From Blasia pusilla (taxonomy: Eukaryota; Marchantiophyta; Marchantiopsida; Blasiales): 64,000 bases of DNA. The notes below the pieces were generated by a model, which made no database searches, was not told the DNA's origin, and worked only from the letters and a program-made list of their open reading frames with translations. A program made the translations under genes and the position numbers. Location of the stretch: the NCBI GenBank assembly GCA_050084515.1, contig CM114275.1, positions 12,462,001 through 12,526,000 on the forward strand. The letters run 5' to 3'. Below are positions 11,317 to 23,534 of this stretch, in pieces. The first letter of the stretch is position 1. The number at the start of each line of letters is the position of its first letter.

Positions 11317-12190
11317 CTCATCCCTCTTTAGAGAGGTTGATGCCTTCATCAACACAAACCTTTTTATTTCAAGTCTTTTGGGAAGCCCACCCGTTGATAT
11401 CGAATTTCGTTATGGTGGCTAACCCATAATTCCTCTTTTGGCTTGAGTCTTAGGTTGTCGCATGCTCCACTTAGAAAAATTTAGCTTCTCATACCTAATT
11501 GGTAACCATCGATCAACTTCCTCGAGCTAAATAATTAGCAAGGTCCACTCTAGACGGGCTTAAGACCTGTAGAGTGGGCCTACCACGGGCCGGTATGGGC
11601 AAGGCGGGCTTGATACGGGCCTATTAAGGGCTCATAGCCCATGTCACACATTTTTTTATTCCTTGCCCTCATTCAACCCGTGCAGGGGACTGGGATATCA
11701 AAAAAACCAAGGTGGAGGATTTATTGGGCATGTCCATCCCATTTAAGATCAAGTCCAATTGCATGCAACCTTGCCAAGACTTCATTTGCTCACAACAAGT
11801 AAACATCCCACCTATTTATTACGTCCACAAGACGTACTACTTTCGGATTGCTATTGAATTTGACTTAGGTGCATCACTAAGTTTACTCATGACTTCACAA
11901 GTAAGATCATCCCAAGCCCCAAGATAGAGTAATTTGCCTCACCGACGCTTGGGAGAGCCCCAAGTGTTGGTCTTCCAACACTCACTCATGTTCTAGGTGC
12001 TTATCCATATCCAATCACTCTCCTCAAATATGCCTTGCATCTCCTCTTGACATGCATCCTAACCGCATGAAGAATTAATCATTGCTATGCACTACCACAA
12101 AAAAATTTCAATCTTCCACTTATGCATTGAATCTCCAAACCCATGCATCACTTTATTGCAAAACTAGTATATTCTAGTTACAATAGCTCT

Positions 12191-12720
12191 TGAGCCCAAG
12201 CTTCCATTGGTCACAAGTCATGTCGATCCCTAGTTTCTCCATGTACTTTCCTTGCATTCCTATGAAGTCTTGTAAGATTTCTTGATCATGTTCCAAATTG
12301 GTCTCTATTGGCCCTATATCTTGAACGCAAGATGGTCCCCACCTCAAACTTAGGTTCCTCTTATTAAATGATTACCAATTGGAGTCTCAACATTTTCCTT
12401 TGCTCATAACATGCATTATTTTTTAGGAACATCTTCATTAATTATACATATAAGGTCGGATGGATCTTCAACTCCTTGAAAGCTCTGATGTGTAAAAGTC
12501 CTCAAACATGTTGGCTTTGATCACATACGCTCCGGCATACTTGGGAAAAAACTTCGAAGAAAATCTTTGGGAGAGTGAGATTCTTCACACTCAATCGTAC
12601 TTGCTCTCCCACTTGGAATCTCAATCGGTGCCCATTTTTGTTACCTTCCTTTATACACCTAAGGTGAGCCTTTAAAAGACTCTTTCTTGCTCATTTTTCA
12701 CATTCTTGCATCTCCTGTAA
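12191..12720 (-). pseudogene. Chromovirus X integrase C-terminus and chromodomain remnant
   Basis: The text follows 34,340-34,870 of chromovirus Y. The integrase C-terminal region is recognisable only through that alignment and has several frame breaks. The segment corresponding to the chromodomain core (KYLVK.KGYHMKEATW in Y) is absent: about 60 bp are missing near 12,300. Targeting through methylated histone would not be possible even if the frame were open. Confidence 0.7.
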
Positions 12721-13746
12721 CAAACTCTCTACCATATTTGTGTAGATGTAGAATCCTCCAAAAGGGTCATATTGGCTCACGTCCATAAGCCAAAAGAAAA
12801 AGGAGATTCATTTCTTGTATAATACTTAGTTGAGTTGTAGATATACTCATCCATGCTCAACCACTTTACCCAATCTTGTTGGTCTGCACTCACATAATTC
12901 CTTAGGTATTGGTTCACGATCAATTTTGCTCGCTTTGTTTGTCCGTCTGTCTAAGGATGAAAAGTTATGCTAAAGCTCAACTCCGTCCTCGACCTTCTAA
13001 ACAAAAAATTTCAAAATGCATTTGTCAACTTTGGATCTTGACCTAATACAACGCTCCTTAGTAACCCATGTGATCACCACCAACTATTTAGGAAAAGTCA
13101 AGAGATTGCATAGGTGGTCATAGAATCCAAATTCAGGATAAATCTACCCAACTTCCTAAAGTGATAAAAATCACAAGTATTGTATTGTATCCCTCAGACT
13201 CTAGAAGATTCGTTATGAACTCCTTGCTTAGGCTTTGCAACAACCCTTCTAGAATCGAGAATGGGTGAAACAAGCCTTGTTTCTTCTCAAAAGAAACTTT
13301 TTTTTCTTGGTAGATCATATACGTCTTCACAAAATGGCCAACATCTTCGTTCATGTTGGGCGAGAAGAAAATCTTGGTGAAAAAAAAAAGCAAGTATTTC
13401 TCCCCTTTATGTCCAACCAAGGGCCCATCATGACAATCCATTACACCTTAGTTTGAAGCTTACCTTCACTGACATAGATTCAGATCTGTTGAGACCTAGG
13501 CAAACCATGCCTCAAGCTTATATTGGCTTCCTTCTCTCCCCGCTTCAACTTCCTTAAGTACTCACATGCTCGAGCATCCTTCATGTACCCCTCATGAATC
13601 CTTCTCTCTTGATCTGTTTCTTTGGGAAACATGGCTCTCAAGACTTGCGTTGTCGATGGTATGTATTCATACTTGCAACTCAATGCATGAGGAATGATAT
13701 TATCTTTCTCCGGCTTTTGGATTAGTTCCACATTCATAAGCGTCAA
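12721..13746 (-). pseudogene. Chromovirus X integrase core and end of RNase H
   Basis: Two minus-strand frames remain. 13,746-13,480 corresponds to the end of RNase H and the linker to integrase. 13,441-13,133 covers the zinc-finger to catalytic-core transition, with CHDGPLVGH-like and MIYQEKK-like segments typical of the H2C2 region of gypsy integrases. Further integrase text runs on to about 12,721 without an open frame. Confidence 0.75.
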
Positions 13747-14565
13747 GGTATCATGCCATCGTATTTGTTTTGGCGTAACACGATACTTCTTCTCAAAATA
13801 CTTGAGTGATATTTTATCACTGTAGACCTGAGTCTAGTTAAGCCCAAAATAATGGTTCCTCCTCCTCAAGCAATGAACCACTTCAAACAACTCATGAGTA
13901 GGCCATACAACTTGTTTGCCCTAAGTGTTGACAATACCACCTCCAAATGTCAAGCATGCTCCTCTAGTGACTTCAAGTAGATCAATTTGTCATCAATATA
14001 GATGATGATGACATAGTCATTCATCTCCTTATAAAATATGGAGTTCATCAATGTGATGAATATCGAAGGCATATTACACAAACCGAAAGGCATCACTACA
14101 AATTGGAACTAACCGTATCTCGTCCTACGCAATCTTCTCCACATCAACTTATGCTATCCAAATCTAGTGGTAGCCTAACTTCAAGTCAATCCTAGTAAAG
14201 TACTTACCACTTGACAATCTATCAAAGAAGTCATCCATCCTTGGAAGAGGGTAATTATTCTTCATCGTCACTTTAATGAGTGCTTCATAGTCAATGCATA
14301 GTCTCAACTTCCTATCCTTTTCTCTTTATAAAGAGAACTAGTGCTTTATAAGGTGACTTATTGGTTTAAATATAAGCTCTCCTCTCTCCAAGAGCTCACC
14401 CAATTGATTCTTCAACTCCATAAGTTCAACTTGAATGATTCTATATGGAGTTTTGGAAGGCGATTGAGAATCTGGCATTACCTCAATCTTATAATCAACT
14501 ATCCTAATTAGTAATAATTTCTTCAAAAAATCATTCATCAAGACAACCCCAAATTCCTTCACCAC
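13747..14565 (-). pseudogene. Chromovirus X reverse transcriptase remnant
   Basis: The upstream RT segment is a frame at 14,565-14,338 (PYRIIQVELMELKNQLGELL), matching the start of RT in Y. The YIDD catalytic box survives near 14,000 in the minus-strand reading. Part of the RT C-terminus and most of RNase H are missing compared with Y. Confidence 0.75.
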
Positions 14566-14645
14566 TCTCTGAATTATTTCCTAAAGTATTATCAAATTTG
14601 AGTGTTGATCTCCAGGTGCTTTGCTAATAGTCTCTACTTGTTCCA

Positions 14646-14930
14646 TTAAGCAAAGAACCCATCTTCTATCTCGGCTTGGCTCGCCCTCATAATCACATTC
14701 AACTTCTCCTCTTTCATAGAAATCTTACGAATAAATCTCACATGAAATAGGTTGCCTTTTACTAAGGCAATCAACCTCAATGGTCTTTGTCTTAGCTCCA
14801 CCTTATTCATATCCAAGAAAAATTTCCCCAAGACACCCTCTATCTCGTTCATGTTGGAAATGGTTAAGTCAAATGCTCTGCAACCAAACGTTAACTCCAA
14901 AGCTAGATCCTAAGTTTGATCAGATGATGG
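14646..14930 (-). pseudogene. Chromovirus X protease-region remnant
   Basis: A frame at 14,900-14,646 reads MNEIEGVLGKFFLDMNKVEL and then NLFHVRFIRKIS. It corresponds to the segment downstream of the protease active site in Y (MDGIDGVLGG...). The DTG active site itself is deleted or unrecognisable. Confidence 0.7.
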
Positions 14931-15700
14931 AGTTTAGGAACCAGTATTTGGCAACTTAGCCATTCAAAAGAGGGCCTTTTCAACACTTGGCTTAAGGCCA
15001 CCTAAGAAGATGATCTTGTGTGCAAACTCATTTTTCTTAGGAAATGAGTTCAACTTTGCGCTAGACTCATGTACATACGCACTTAGGGACCCCACTTATA
15101 CCAAACTCACAAACTCCATTCCATCTCAAAACTTTCATTACTCTAGAGTGAATCGATCGCCAATCAACTCTTTGAACTCCTCCCATTTCAAAGAGGACAC
15201 ACTGCCTAAATGTTAACGTTTCTTATGATGAGTTGTCCACTATTGGAGTGTATGATCCTTCATAAGCATGATTGCCACCGCAGCCTTGTCCTCCTCCTCT
15301 ATTTTTTGTGCTTCAAAGTAAAGCTCGAGTTCTGTGAGTTTACCTTACGAGAACAACCCATGCCTATGAATGGAGTGAGAAAATTTATCTTACAAAGATT
15401 CTTGCTATATATGGATGCTCTATCCATCTACAATTCAAAAATCTTCTTAGTCTGTTGGGTCATTTGTTCCAACATGATCTTCATGAGGTCCATCATTTGA
15501 ACATAAAGTGTCGGTTCATTTGAGTTTTGAGCCAAACGCCCCCCTAAAGGATTGCATCTGGGACATCCTCATGCTTAGAGCTTGTAAGTGTGTTGGGAAT
15601 CATGGTCTACTTCTCTGGCTTTTGGTCAAGTAATGCATATGGTTTGTCTCTTGAGTTTTTTTTCTTGAGTCCACGTTTTGGCGTACATCCACTCATTTTC
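14931..15700 (-). pseudogene. Chromovirus X gag remnant
   Basis: It aligns in order with Y gag at 31,780-32,520, for example the GGGCCTTTTCAACACTTGGC block at 14,975 and 31,793. About 600 bp present in Y (roughly 31,180-31,790, including the CCHC zinc knuckle) are absent between this gag remnant and the protease remnant. Reading frames are broken throughout. Confidence 0.75.
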
Positions 15701-15844
15701 GCCATCCTCAAGCCTTGGTCCATTCAAATCCTTTCATTGTCTCTTGCATCCTTCCCCAAGCATCTAGGCCTCAACTTCAACGTTGTGTTCTTCCAAGTGT
15801 CCAATCACCACCTACAACTCCGGATTCAGGCTCACCAAAGATCG

Positions 15845-15856
15845 GCTTTAATACCA
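15845..15856 (-). promoter_or_regulatory. Primer binding site of chromovirus X
   Basis: The minus strand reads TGGTATTAAAGC two bases after the LTR end. This is a two-mismatch version of TGGTATCAGAGC, the complement of initiator methionine tRNA used to prime minus-strand synthesis. Confidence 0.75.
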
Positions 15857-15858
15857 CA

Positions 15859-16872
15859 TGTCGTGCGCATACTCCCTTGCACATCGATCTTATGTGTCAT
15901 GAAATCTTGCATTTAGTAGGCTAGGTCACACTTTCCTTACTGATCTACACTCAAACACACTCACATTAGGCACGGATTGGGTCAACCACTCTTGCGTCAT
16001 CCCTCAAGCTCAACCAATCTAGCCGTGATTAGATACTAACCTAACCCCTCACTCCCCAACACAAACAAGTCCTCCGAGACTTAAGCTAGACTTCCTTGAT
16101 CGTCTAGGAACCTAAACGGTACTAGTGCGCTTGGCGGTCCTAGCTACCCAATGGATCTTGAACAAGTCTTTAAGCGGAACTCCATATGTGAGTCACAAGT
16201 CAAGGTCCAATTGGGGTTGGTGTCCATGATTGACCCACCTAAACTTTGCTTGGAATCCAAATCCTAAAACCAATCTCTCGATCCATCTGACACCTTTAGT
16301 TCACCACCATGATTCCCTAAGGTGGGATTTAGGTTCCAAACATCATTGGAGACCCTCCCCTTTAGAATAGTTCCAGAGATCTCCATCCCTTACCTACCTG
16401 TAGAAGAGTCCTCTTAAACTATCCTTGTGGTTCTCAACCCAAATATCATTTCGATTCCTTGGGGATAGTTTCTAGATCTTTGCTTATGAATTTATCTAGA
16501 TTCTAAGTGCATTGGAATTTTTTTCTCACGAGCTCTCCAACGCCACTTATTCATGCCAAACGCATATTGGGTCTAGCCATTATGACCTTAAATATGAAGA
16601 ACCCCCAAATGTGCAATCAAGCTCCAAATTAGGTTGCAGTTCTCTTGACGGCCACCTCTTGGGAGACTTGAGCTCTTCTCAAGTCCCGCTTGACATTTGG
16701 TCATATATTGCTTGGTCATAACCTTCATCACTTGAGACGACTATCAAGGCTCACGTCTCGCTTCTACAACTCATGTGTCATTTGTGAGACTCAAGCTCTT
16801 CCATTCTAGTGTGAGTCCGCTGGAGTTCTAATGTTCTATGCTGGTGGATGTTTGGTTATGAGGGTCATGAAA
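15859..16872 (-). repeat. Chromovirus X 5' LTR (about 1,014 bp)
   Basis: Bounded by the primer binding site on one side and by TTTCATGACC on the minus strand at 16,872, which is the decayed form of TGTCGCGACC seen in Y. The inner end on the minus strand reads GCGCACGACA. Similarity to the Y LTR (32,668-33,670) is visible throughout, for example the GGAACCTAAA blocks at 16,108 and 32,913. Confidence 0.8.
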
Positions 16873-19229
16873 AAATTAGTAATATGGTTCCTAATCACCA
16901 ATGAGTTTTTCACTTTTGAAAAAAAATTGTGAGTCAACAACGTAGTATCTAGCTTGCAAACCTCCTTCCCCAAAAAAATCAAGGTTATAATCAAATAATA
17001 ACTCTTCTTTATGGTTGAAATGGACTTATAGTGGAATGAAGCTTGGTCTATATTTGTAGATTGACTTTTTCCACCATATGCATCATATTTGGTAGACGCT
17101 TATAGAGGGAGATGAAAGGGGATCCTTCAAGGGAGGCCTTTGCTATACATGGATACTAAAATAGTGGCTCAAAAAAGGGTGCCATCTATGACCTTATAAT
17201 CTTTAATTACTTACCTATGTAAATTTATTGATTATCTACCTAGCTAGATTCTCCATAAATTTATACCAATGTGAAGGAGGTAGTCTTTCTAGCAAGGCCC
17301 CTAGCTAGGCTCAACAAAAGACTTTTAAAATATCTCATTTTTAATAAATATTTGGATAAAAAAATTAGCTACATTTTTCTGTGATACATTTTATGTTTTA
17401 CAAACATGAAATCTTCTACCAAAATTTTTTTGGTAAAAGAGTTTTGGACCACCCTAAAACACAAACATCCCCTAAACTTGTGAGACACTTAGATTAAGGA
17501 AATGTGACCACCATCCATTCACGATTGTCCATTATCTTACTTTAAGAGAGTGGAAACCCTTTCAAGTGTAATCATGTCATCTTGCATCCCCAATCCTTGA
17601 AACAAAAAATTCCACTAAACTTACAGGGCATTTAGTTCAAGTATATGTGATCACAATTTATCTATGCTCATTGATTATCTCTTACCTAAGAAAGTGGGAA
17701 CCTTTTGATCCATAACCCTATTAACCCATCAAATTATCCGGGATTTCTCTTCCCTTAACTTCATACTTTGTAGGTAAATAGAAGTGGGTTCTTGGGAGGT
17801 TTATCGTTTAGGGCTTAGAGGGTTTAGGGTAATGCATTGAGAAAAAAAAATTGCTATACATAGAGTGTTAAGCCATGGAAATTTGAAAAGTATACCCCAT
17901 AAGGAGTCCACTACGTTTCCATGGAGACTTTGAAACCTAAATTCCTTATTTACTCCATTTGGATACACTTCTTTTTTCTTATCTTTAAAAAAAAAAAGAG
18001 TCTTAAGCCTGAAATTAACCTCCTTTGTCTAGCACCCTCTTGCAAATGCCATATACTAGGCCAAGGGGAAATTTTCTGGCCCTTTTCAAAGGCCCATCCA
18101 TTTCTGTCTTTTCAGAGATAGGGAGGAATTCCATCAAACTCCATACCTCCTCTCTATTCATCTTCCAACAACATATGGAGGGTTTGTCTCTCCCCACTTT
18201 AGAAGATGGAGGATCCCTATATATGCTCCATTTCAGTAATTGGTTGGAAACAAACTCTCTTCCTCCCTCTACTCATTGTCGCTCATGAGGGGAATGGAGA
18301 AGGATCCATCTCATCACTTTATGGAGGTACGGAGAGAGTTCTACGAAAAGTGTCCTAAGAAAGTCGTTTAGTTCCTCCTCTCAAATTTTGTCTTAATTTC
18401 TATCTCATCTTCCTCCCCTTTTGAAGGTTTATTCCATATCTACACTCTCCTATTTTGTTGAAAGTAAAATTAAAGAAAATCTATGCATTCAGATCTTCCT
18501 TGTTGAAAATTGAACACTTTCTCTCTTTCCCTCCCCAATTGCCAATTTTATGTATATTTTATCCTTGTGAAATCCTTTTTTTTTCCCCTTTTCCTATTCA
18601 AAATTAAAACATAACACATTTTTTTTGTAAAGTCCTCATATGTAGAAAGTGGATCCATTTCTCTACTCCCTTCCCCTCTTAATTTAAGTTTAAGTTTTCT
18701 TTTGAAATTATCATGTGTTGATTTTTTTTTCTCTTCCTTTTCCCGACTGAAAAGAAAGAACTACCTTTTTCTAAGATCTTCTTTAAAAAAAATTATCCAA
18801 TCTTTCTCTTCTTCCTATGGAATTTTCTTTTCTATTCCTTTCATTCTCCTCCCCTAATGACCAGAAAGGACTTCGTACATTCTTTTGAAAATTTTCAGAA
18901 TGATATGGAAATCTAACAAACCAAAGATAATTGATAAGATAAGGATTTTGAAAACATAATCTGATAACAATTCTTCCAACTAGACATAGCAAGAGGCCTA
19001 AAAACAACAGGGTGATGGAAAACCCATCCGGAATGACCACTCAAAGAGTTCCTGAGGAAAAAGCTAGTAATCAATAATGATGCTGCACAATATTTTTAGT
19101 CAAAGCTGTAAAAATATTTCTCATTACGTTTCAAGAAAAATATTTGCGAATAAAAAATACCTTTCCTTCATAATATAAATTTTGTTCCATTTCTTTTTCT
19201 CCCCCCGAGAGAACCGAGCTCAGAAAGTG
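16873..19229. other. AT-rich stretch without a recognised gene
   Basis: Only short frames with no domains. Around 17,805-17,835 there are two interrupted TTTAGGG-like motifs, too few to count as telomeric. Poly-pyrimidine tracts are common at 18,360-18,800. Confidence 0.5.
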
Positions 19230-19590
19230 AAAACACCACGTTGCGAAGATCCTACGGGTGGCAACAAAACCTCGTTGCAGAGATCCTACAGATGCGAGCG
19301 GAACCAGTTTGCGGAGAGCTAACGGGCGTGAGTAGAACCACGTTACGGAGAGCTGACGGACGTGAATAGAACCACGTTGCGGAGATCCGACGGACATGAA
19401 TAGAACCACGTTGCGGAGATCCGACGGACGTGAACAGAACCAAGTCGCGGGGGAGAGCCGAATGACGTAGACAGAACCACGTTGCGGAGATCCGACGGAC
19501 GTGAACAGAACCAATTCGCGGGGGAGAGGCGAATGACGTGGACAGAACCACGTTGCGGAAAACCGACGACGGACTGCGGTTTCGACACGG
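19230..19590. repeat. Minisatellite, unit 34-37 bp, about 10 copies
   Basis: Units begin with AACCACGTTGCGGAGATCCG or variants (CACGTTACGG, CAGTTTGCGG, CAAGTCGCGGGG) and mostly end in GACGTGAACAG. Typical units are 34 bp; two alternating ones with GCGGGGGAGAG are 36-37 bp. Copies become more divergent towards 19,230. The unit has no stop codon in several frames, so long frames appear on both strands (for example 19,877-19,131 minus, 248 codons). I regard these as by-products of the repeat and not as genes. Confidence 0.9.
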
Positions 19591-21240
19591 GAAGCGAGGA
19601 GGCGCTTTTGAAACATGAGATGTTCGAAGGTGGAAGGCGAGGTTCCGAGCACGCACGCGATTCGTCGACCTTCGAAAACTCGGAGGTCGACGAATGGCGT
19701 GCTCGGGAGCATGAAATCAAGCCTGAAAGTCGAAGGTGGTTCCGGTGCTCTCTGGGTCGGAAGTGGAAGAAAGTAGCAGGGTTCCACGGACAGAGCAGAG
19801 ATTGAACTTTGAGACGAGGAAAGCTTCAATTCGGAATGTCGGTGCACTGCTGCCACGGTTGCTGCCTTAATCAACAACGGACTTGATAATGACTAGTTGG
19901 CCGACCTTCCATCGCGCTCCTGACGGTGCGTGCCGGGAATCACAAACAATAATCCGCGGCGGCGTTTAGAGTTTCTGTCCCTGCTTCGGAGGCGACGAGA
20001 CCTAACACCTCACCGACAAAGAGTCGAGGACCTTGATAGTAGGTCAAAGTCGAGGAATGTGTGCGTATCACCGAACCCTCAGGCCTCGTCATCCGTCTGC
20101 AGCTGACATGTAACCGTTTTTTGATTGATCTCGCTCTGTACCTGAGCTCAATCAATTATGTGGAAGGAATTATGTGAGGTTGGCCGGGCTAATAGACTGG
20201 ACCATCATCTACACTCGCCACATTCAAAGCTCTGACTGCGAGCATCAATAAAAGCACAGTCGCTTCTGAAAAGCTCCCGAGTCCCAACCTGCGCCTCATC
20301 GTCCTCCGAATATGATGAGGACCGTCCCACCCAGTTACACCAACAAACCCACTGGGAGAAAAGCCCTACGTGAGCTCGGAATCTGCCGTCCACTCAAACC
20401 GGGCGCATTCCGAGTGACCTACGTCTGCAAGCCCGCCAAACACGACGCGCTAGCGGAGGGCTCTGACAGGGAAGGAAAGCTGATAGAAGAAGAGGAATAT
20501 GATGAAGAACGAGACCGAGAACAAGAACAATTCACCTTCCAGTATCTTAAAAACTGCAGAGGATGACAAATGACATCTCCGATCCCGCCAGGACTTCAAC
20601 AGACAGAGAGCGGATCCCTCGTGAAGGCATAAACTGTCGTCCTGAGTTGATGAGATCAGTAGCGCCAGTTTGACTACCCACTTACTTCTATTCCTCTCTG
20701 AGACTTCCCGAGTCCTTCCTCGACCACCATCGCTCACGCACAACTCCCCCCTCCCCATCCTGTGGCCGGGAAAGAACTCGGCAACCTGCCGCCAGGCCGG
20801 GAAACAGAGATAAAAAGTACCAACGAAAAGCTGATCCAACTGCTTACTGCTGTCACCAACTCGCAACCTTACGCTTTACGAGTCTTCGCTAGCTGGTACT
20901 CACCGGACGCGACGCTCCACTCCTGACAAAAAAAGGGAAAAAAATTGTCTCTGCGCGCTTCCGATCCTAAAAACTATGAAAAAATCAGCTCTGCGCCGGC
21001 GCGCAACCCGAGACGCCCCACAAACCCCCGTCACCCTGCGACTTCCGCATCTCTCTCTCTCTTCCGCCCCAAACCCAAGAAAAATCCCAATCGCCAAAAC
21101 AACAAGATATCGAGTACATGCATCCATGTCTGCCATTCCGTCAGTTACGCAGCACTACTCAGTCGTATAGTCGAGGCGCGTGGTGGCAATCGGGTACACC
21201 AGGAGCAACGGCATGAGCAGTAAATGCGACAGCCCCGAGC
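19591..21240. other. CG-rich island, no recognised gene
   Basis: Clearly richer in CpG than its surroundings. Frames on both strands (for example 20,312-20,566 plus; 20,866-20,450 minus) have no recognisable domain. Composition drops back to AT-rich after about 21,240. This could be a promoter/leader region of a gene not visible as a long frame, or an old GC-rich repeat. Confidence 0.4.
19645..19706. repeat. Inverted repeat, about 22 paired bases
   Basis: Left arm 19,645-19,671 and right arm 19,684-19,706 share CCGAGCACGC and ATTCGTCGACCT in inverted orientation, with a small internal bulge (ACGCG against C) and a 12-base loop. It lies just beyond the minisatellite. Confidence 0.8.
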
Positions 21241-22299
21241 AAAGCGGCCTGAACTGCCTGTGAATAACACGGCCTGCTGCAAACACACCATCGCCTCATC
21301 TTTTCGTGGGTGCTCGCTCTATGTGTGCATGGACGACCTCTCTGAAAGTAAAAATTTGTTCGTAGGAAAAACTTTCCCGGCTATCCTAAACGAAATTTGT
21401 TTTCATCATGGTTATATTATCATGGGAGAATGCCTTCTTTTGATTTGCAAACAGCCGTGGTTTTTACACTTGGCCAAGTGTCAAAGAAAAAAGTTTCTCC
21501 TTATATTAGTAACAAGAAAAAAGTTTGAATTTGCATGCAACATCGTTAATCCCTTCCCTTCACACACTATACACTAACAAAAGCTCTTCAAACACTTTTT
21601 AATTTATGCTGCATCGCACGAGCACCTTAGTAATATCTATGAAATTCATGAATTTTTTTCTTGAAAATAATAAGTACTAGAAATGATGGACAATTTTAAT
21701 TATACATTATAAACATAAACCAGTGTGCGGCCTCTGCGACAAGTGGAGAAGAGAGTAATTAACGCATTCGTGCATAAGACATGTGGATAGTATAGATGGC
21801 CAGAAAAAAATGACGAACACTTGTAGAGGCCGCAAATAATTTCATAGTCCCTAAAATTTATACAAGAATGTTTTCAAGAATGTGGGACAAGGTGGTAATC
21901 ACGTGTGGTCACAATTGTCCACATTTGAGGCAAGCACCGTGAGATGGGTGTCTCTAAAAAATAATAGCGATATTTATCAATAAAGGTGGAGGCGGCTAAG
22001 GTGGTAACATGGTTGGAGAGGGACTTCATCTTTTATGACCGGGCAAAGTCATTGGTTGATCCATTTGACAAGGGCGTATGCGTCCAATACATTACATATG
22101 ACTGTATTTTGTGAAACGATACATTTAAGGATTAAAGGGTTTAAATTATAACCAAAGTCGAGTGGATTGTAGTATAGTAGAAGGATACTTGCTTACATAT
22201 AATATTCTATACATGAGAGTTGGTTGCTCTTGATACAAAATATTCATGCTATAGGTTAAATATTTTTAAATATTTTCTGGATATTCTTTGATAATGAAA

Positions 22300-22343
22300 T
22301 TAGTTCCAATTTTTTTCATCACGATGAAAAAAATTGGAACTAA
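22300..22343. repeat. Perfect 21-bp foldback with 2-base spacer
   Basis: Arms 22,300-22,320 and 22,323-22,343 are exact reverse complements (TTAGTTCCAATT... paired with ...AATTGGAACTAA) around AC. Weaker pairing continues outward (GATAAT...ATTATC). This could be the core of a small foldback or MITE-like element. Confidence 0.9.
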
Positions 22344-23485
22344 AATTGGAATTTATTATCCTATAAGACTTGTTTTTTAACGAGACAATATGGAAGCTCA
22401 CACAATAATATGCAGCTTCTCTATTAAGATGCATGGGGCATACTTTGCTACATGACACAAAGCTAGCTTTTTTTGGCTTGTCACTTACATAAATAGAATC
22501 TAACACAAACATGGTGAAAATTAAGGGTGTTTAGATCCTCATTACAGTGCCAAAGATTATATCCACCCCCTTAATACCTCCCATCGCTTGGGGAGTCACA
22601 TTCACATATCCTCAATCCATATTCTTTGTGCTTGGATACTCCCACGTACTGGCCATACTATGACATATCCTACATTCAATATTTTAGTGCAAAAATTGAG
22701 ATAAGGATATTAATTACATTCTAGCATACTACCGTGACTCATGAGAAGATATGCATGCTTATGTACAAATCTCTTCATTGGTTGGCGCCACATGGAACAA
22801 AGTATGAATGGGGTTTGCAAAAATTCCATGCACTACCTCAATCATGCATTTTCAGTCGAAAAATATATATGACTCATTCCCAGCCTTGGACATATTCATA
22901 TTCCATGAGTTTGCATTGTATTGTGTGAGAGGGTGAAAAAAATTAAGAAGATGCATGTGATTTTCTTGTACTTTTTTTAGTTGTTTGAAAATTGCAAAAA
23001 CTACCGCCCTTTCCACAAAAACATTATTTCTAAATTCTCATCAAATATGTTTTTAACAATATTTGATTATGGTGAAACTATTTATGGTCTCCATCATTAC
23101 CAAATTAGTAATCAGAGTTATCATGTGTCTGTTTTTCATCACAAACCTTGACAGCCACAAGATATGCAATTGTATCTAAATTGTAAAATCTTATATAATC
23201 GCACAATAGTCACAAAAGAGTCTATTTTCTATAGAAAAGAAAAATCATATTCTAAAATTAAAATAAATTTTTTGATTATGAGATATTTAGAAGTTACAAG
23301 ACATGTACTGGTCATGATGGAAGCATAATGTCATGTGTGAATATAGGTAAGCAATAAAAGTTGATTAATCATATTTTCCATAATTATTTGAAAATTAAAT
23401 TCAACTTTATGAGATTGCAAAAATTCTTTTAAAAAAATGAATATCTTAATTTTTTTCAAATACATGCATATGGCAAGTGCACGAT

Positions 23486-23534
23486 TCCCTAGTGTAATCA
23501 AGTCATAATGGGTTGTACTTGATTACACTAGGGA
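23486..23534. repeat. Perfect 18-bp inverted repeat with 13-base spacer
   Basis: Arms TCCCTAGTGTAATCAAGT (23,486-23,503) and its exact reverse complement (23,517-23,534). The arms contain CACTA/TAGTG, but I see no larger CACTA element here. Confidence 0.9.

Larger units (their letters stand above)
11148..16872 (-). mobile_element. Chromovirus X (Ty3/gypsy), nearly full length, decayed
   Basis: Read on the minus strand, this is a 5' LTR (16,872-15,859), primer binding site, gag, protease, RT, the end of RNase H, integrase with a chromodomain remnant, a long 3' untranslated part (12,190-11,317) and the first ~170 bp of the 3' LTR. Order and sequence follow chromovirus Y at 29,745-35,210. Chromoviruses are a Ty3/gypsy lineage whose integrase ends in a chromodomain that steers insertion to heterochromatin. 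All frames are broken. A deletion removes the gag zinc knuckle, another removes the chromodomain core, and the 3' LTR is cut off at about 11,148. No target duplication can be tested. Confidence 0.9.

Noticed and set aside
12095-12115. CACTACCACAAAAA as a CACTA transposon terminus
   Set aside because: The same text occurs at the corresponding place in the chromovirus Y 3' untranslated region (about 34,214), so it belongs to the retroelement.
17800-17840. Interstitial telomere repeat (TTTAGGG-like)
   Set aside because: Only two interrupted motifs; not an array.
19131-19877. 248-codon minus-strand frame and overlapping 134-, 125- and 107-codon frames
   Set aside because: They all lie over the 34-37 bp minisatellite, which lacks stops in several frames on both strands; no domain is visible.
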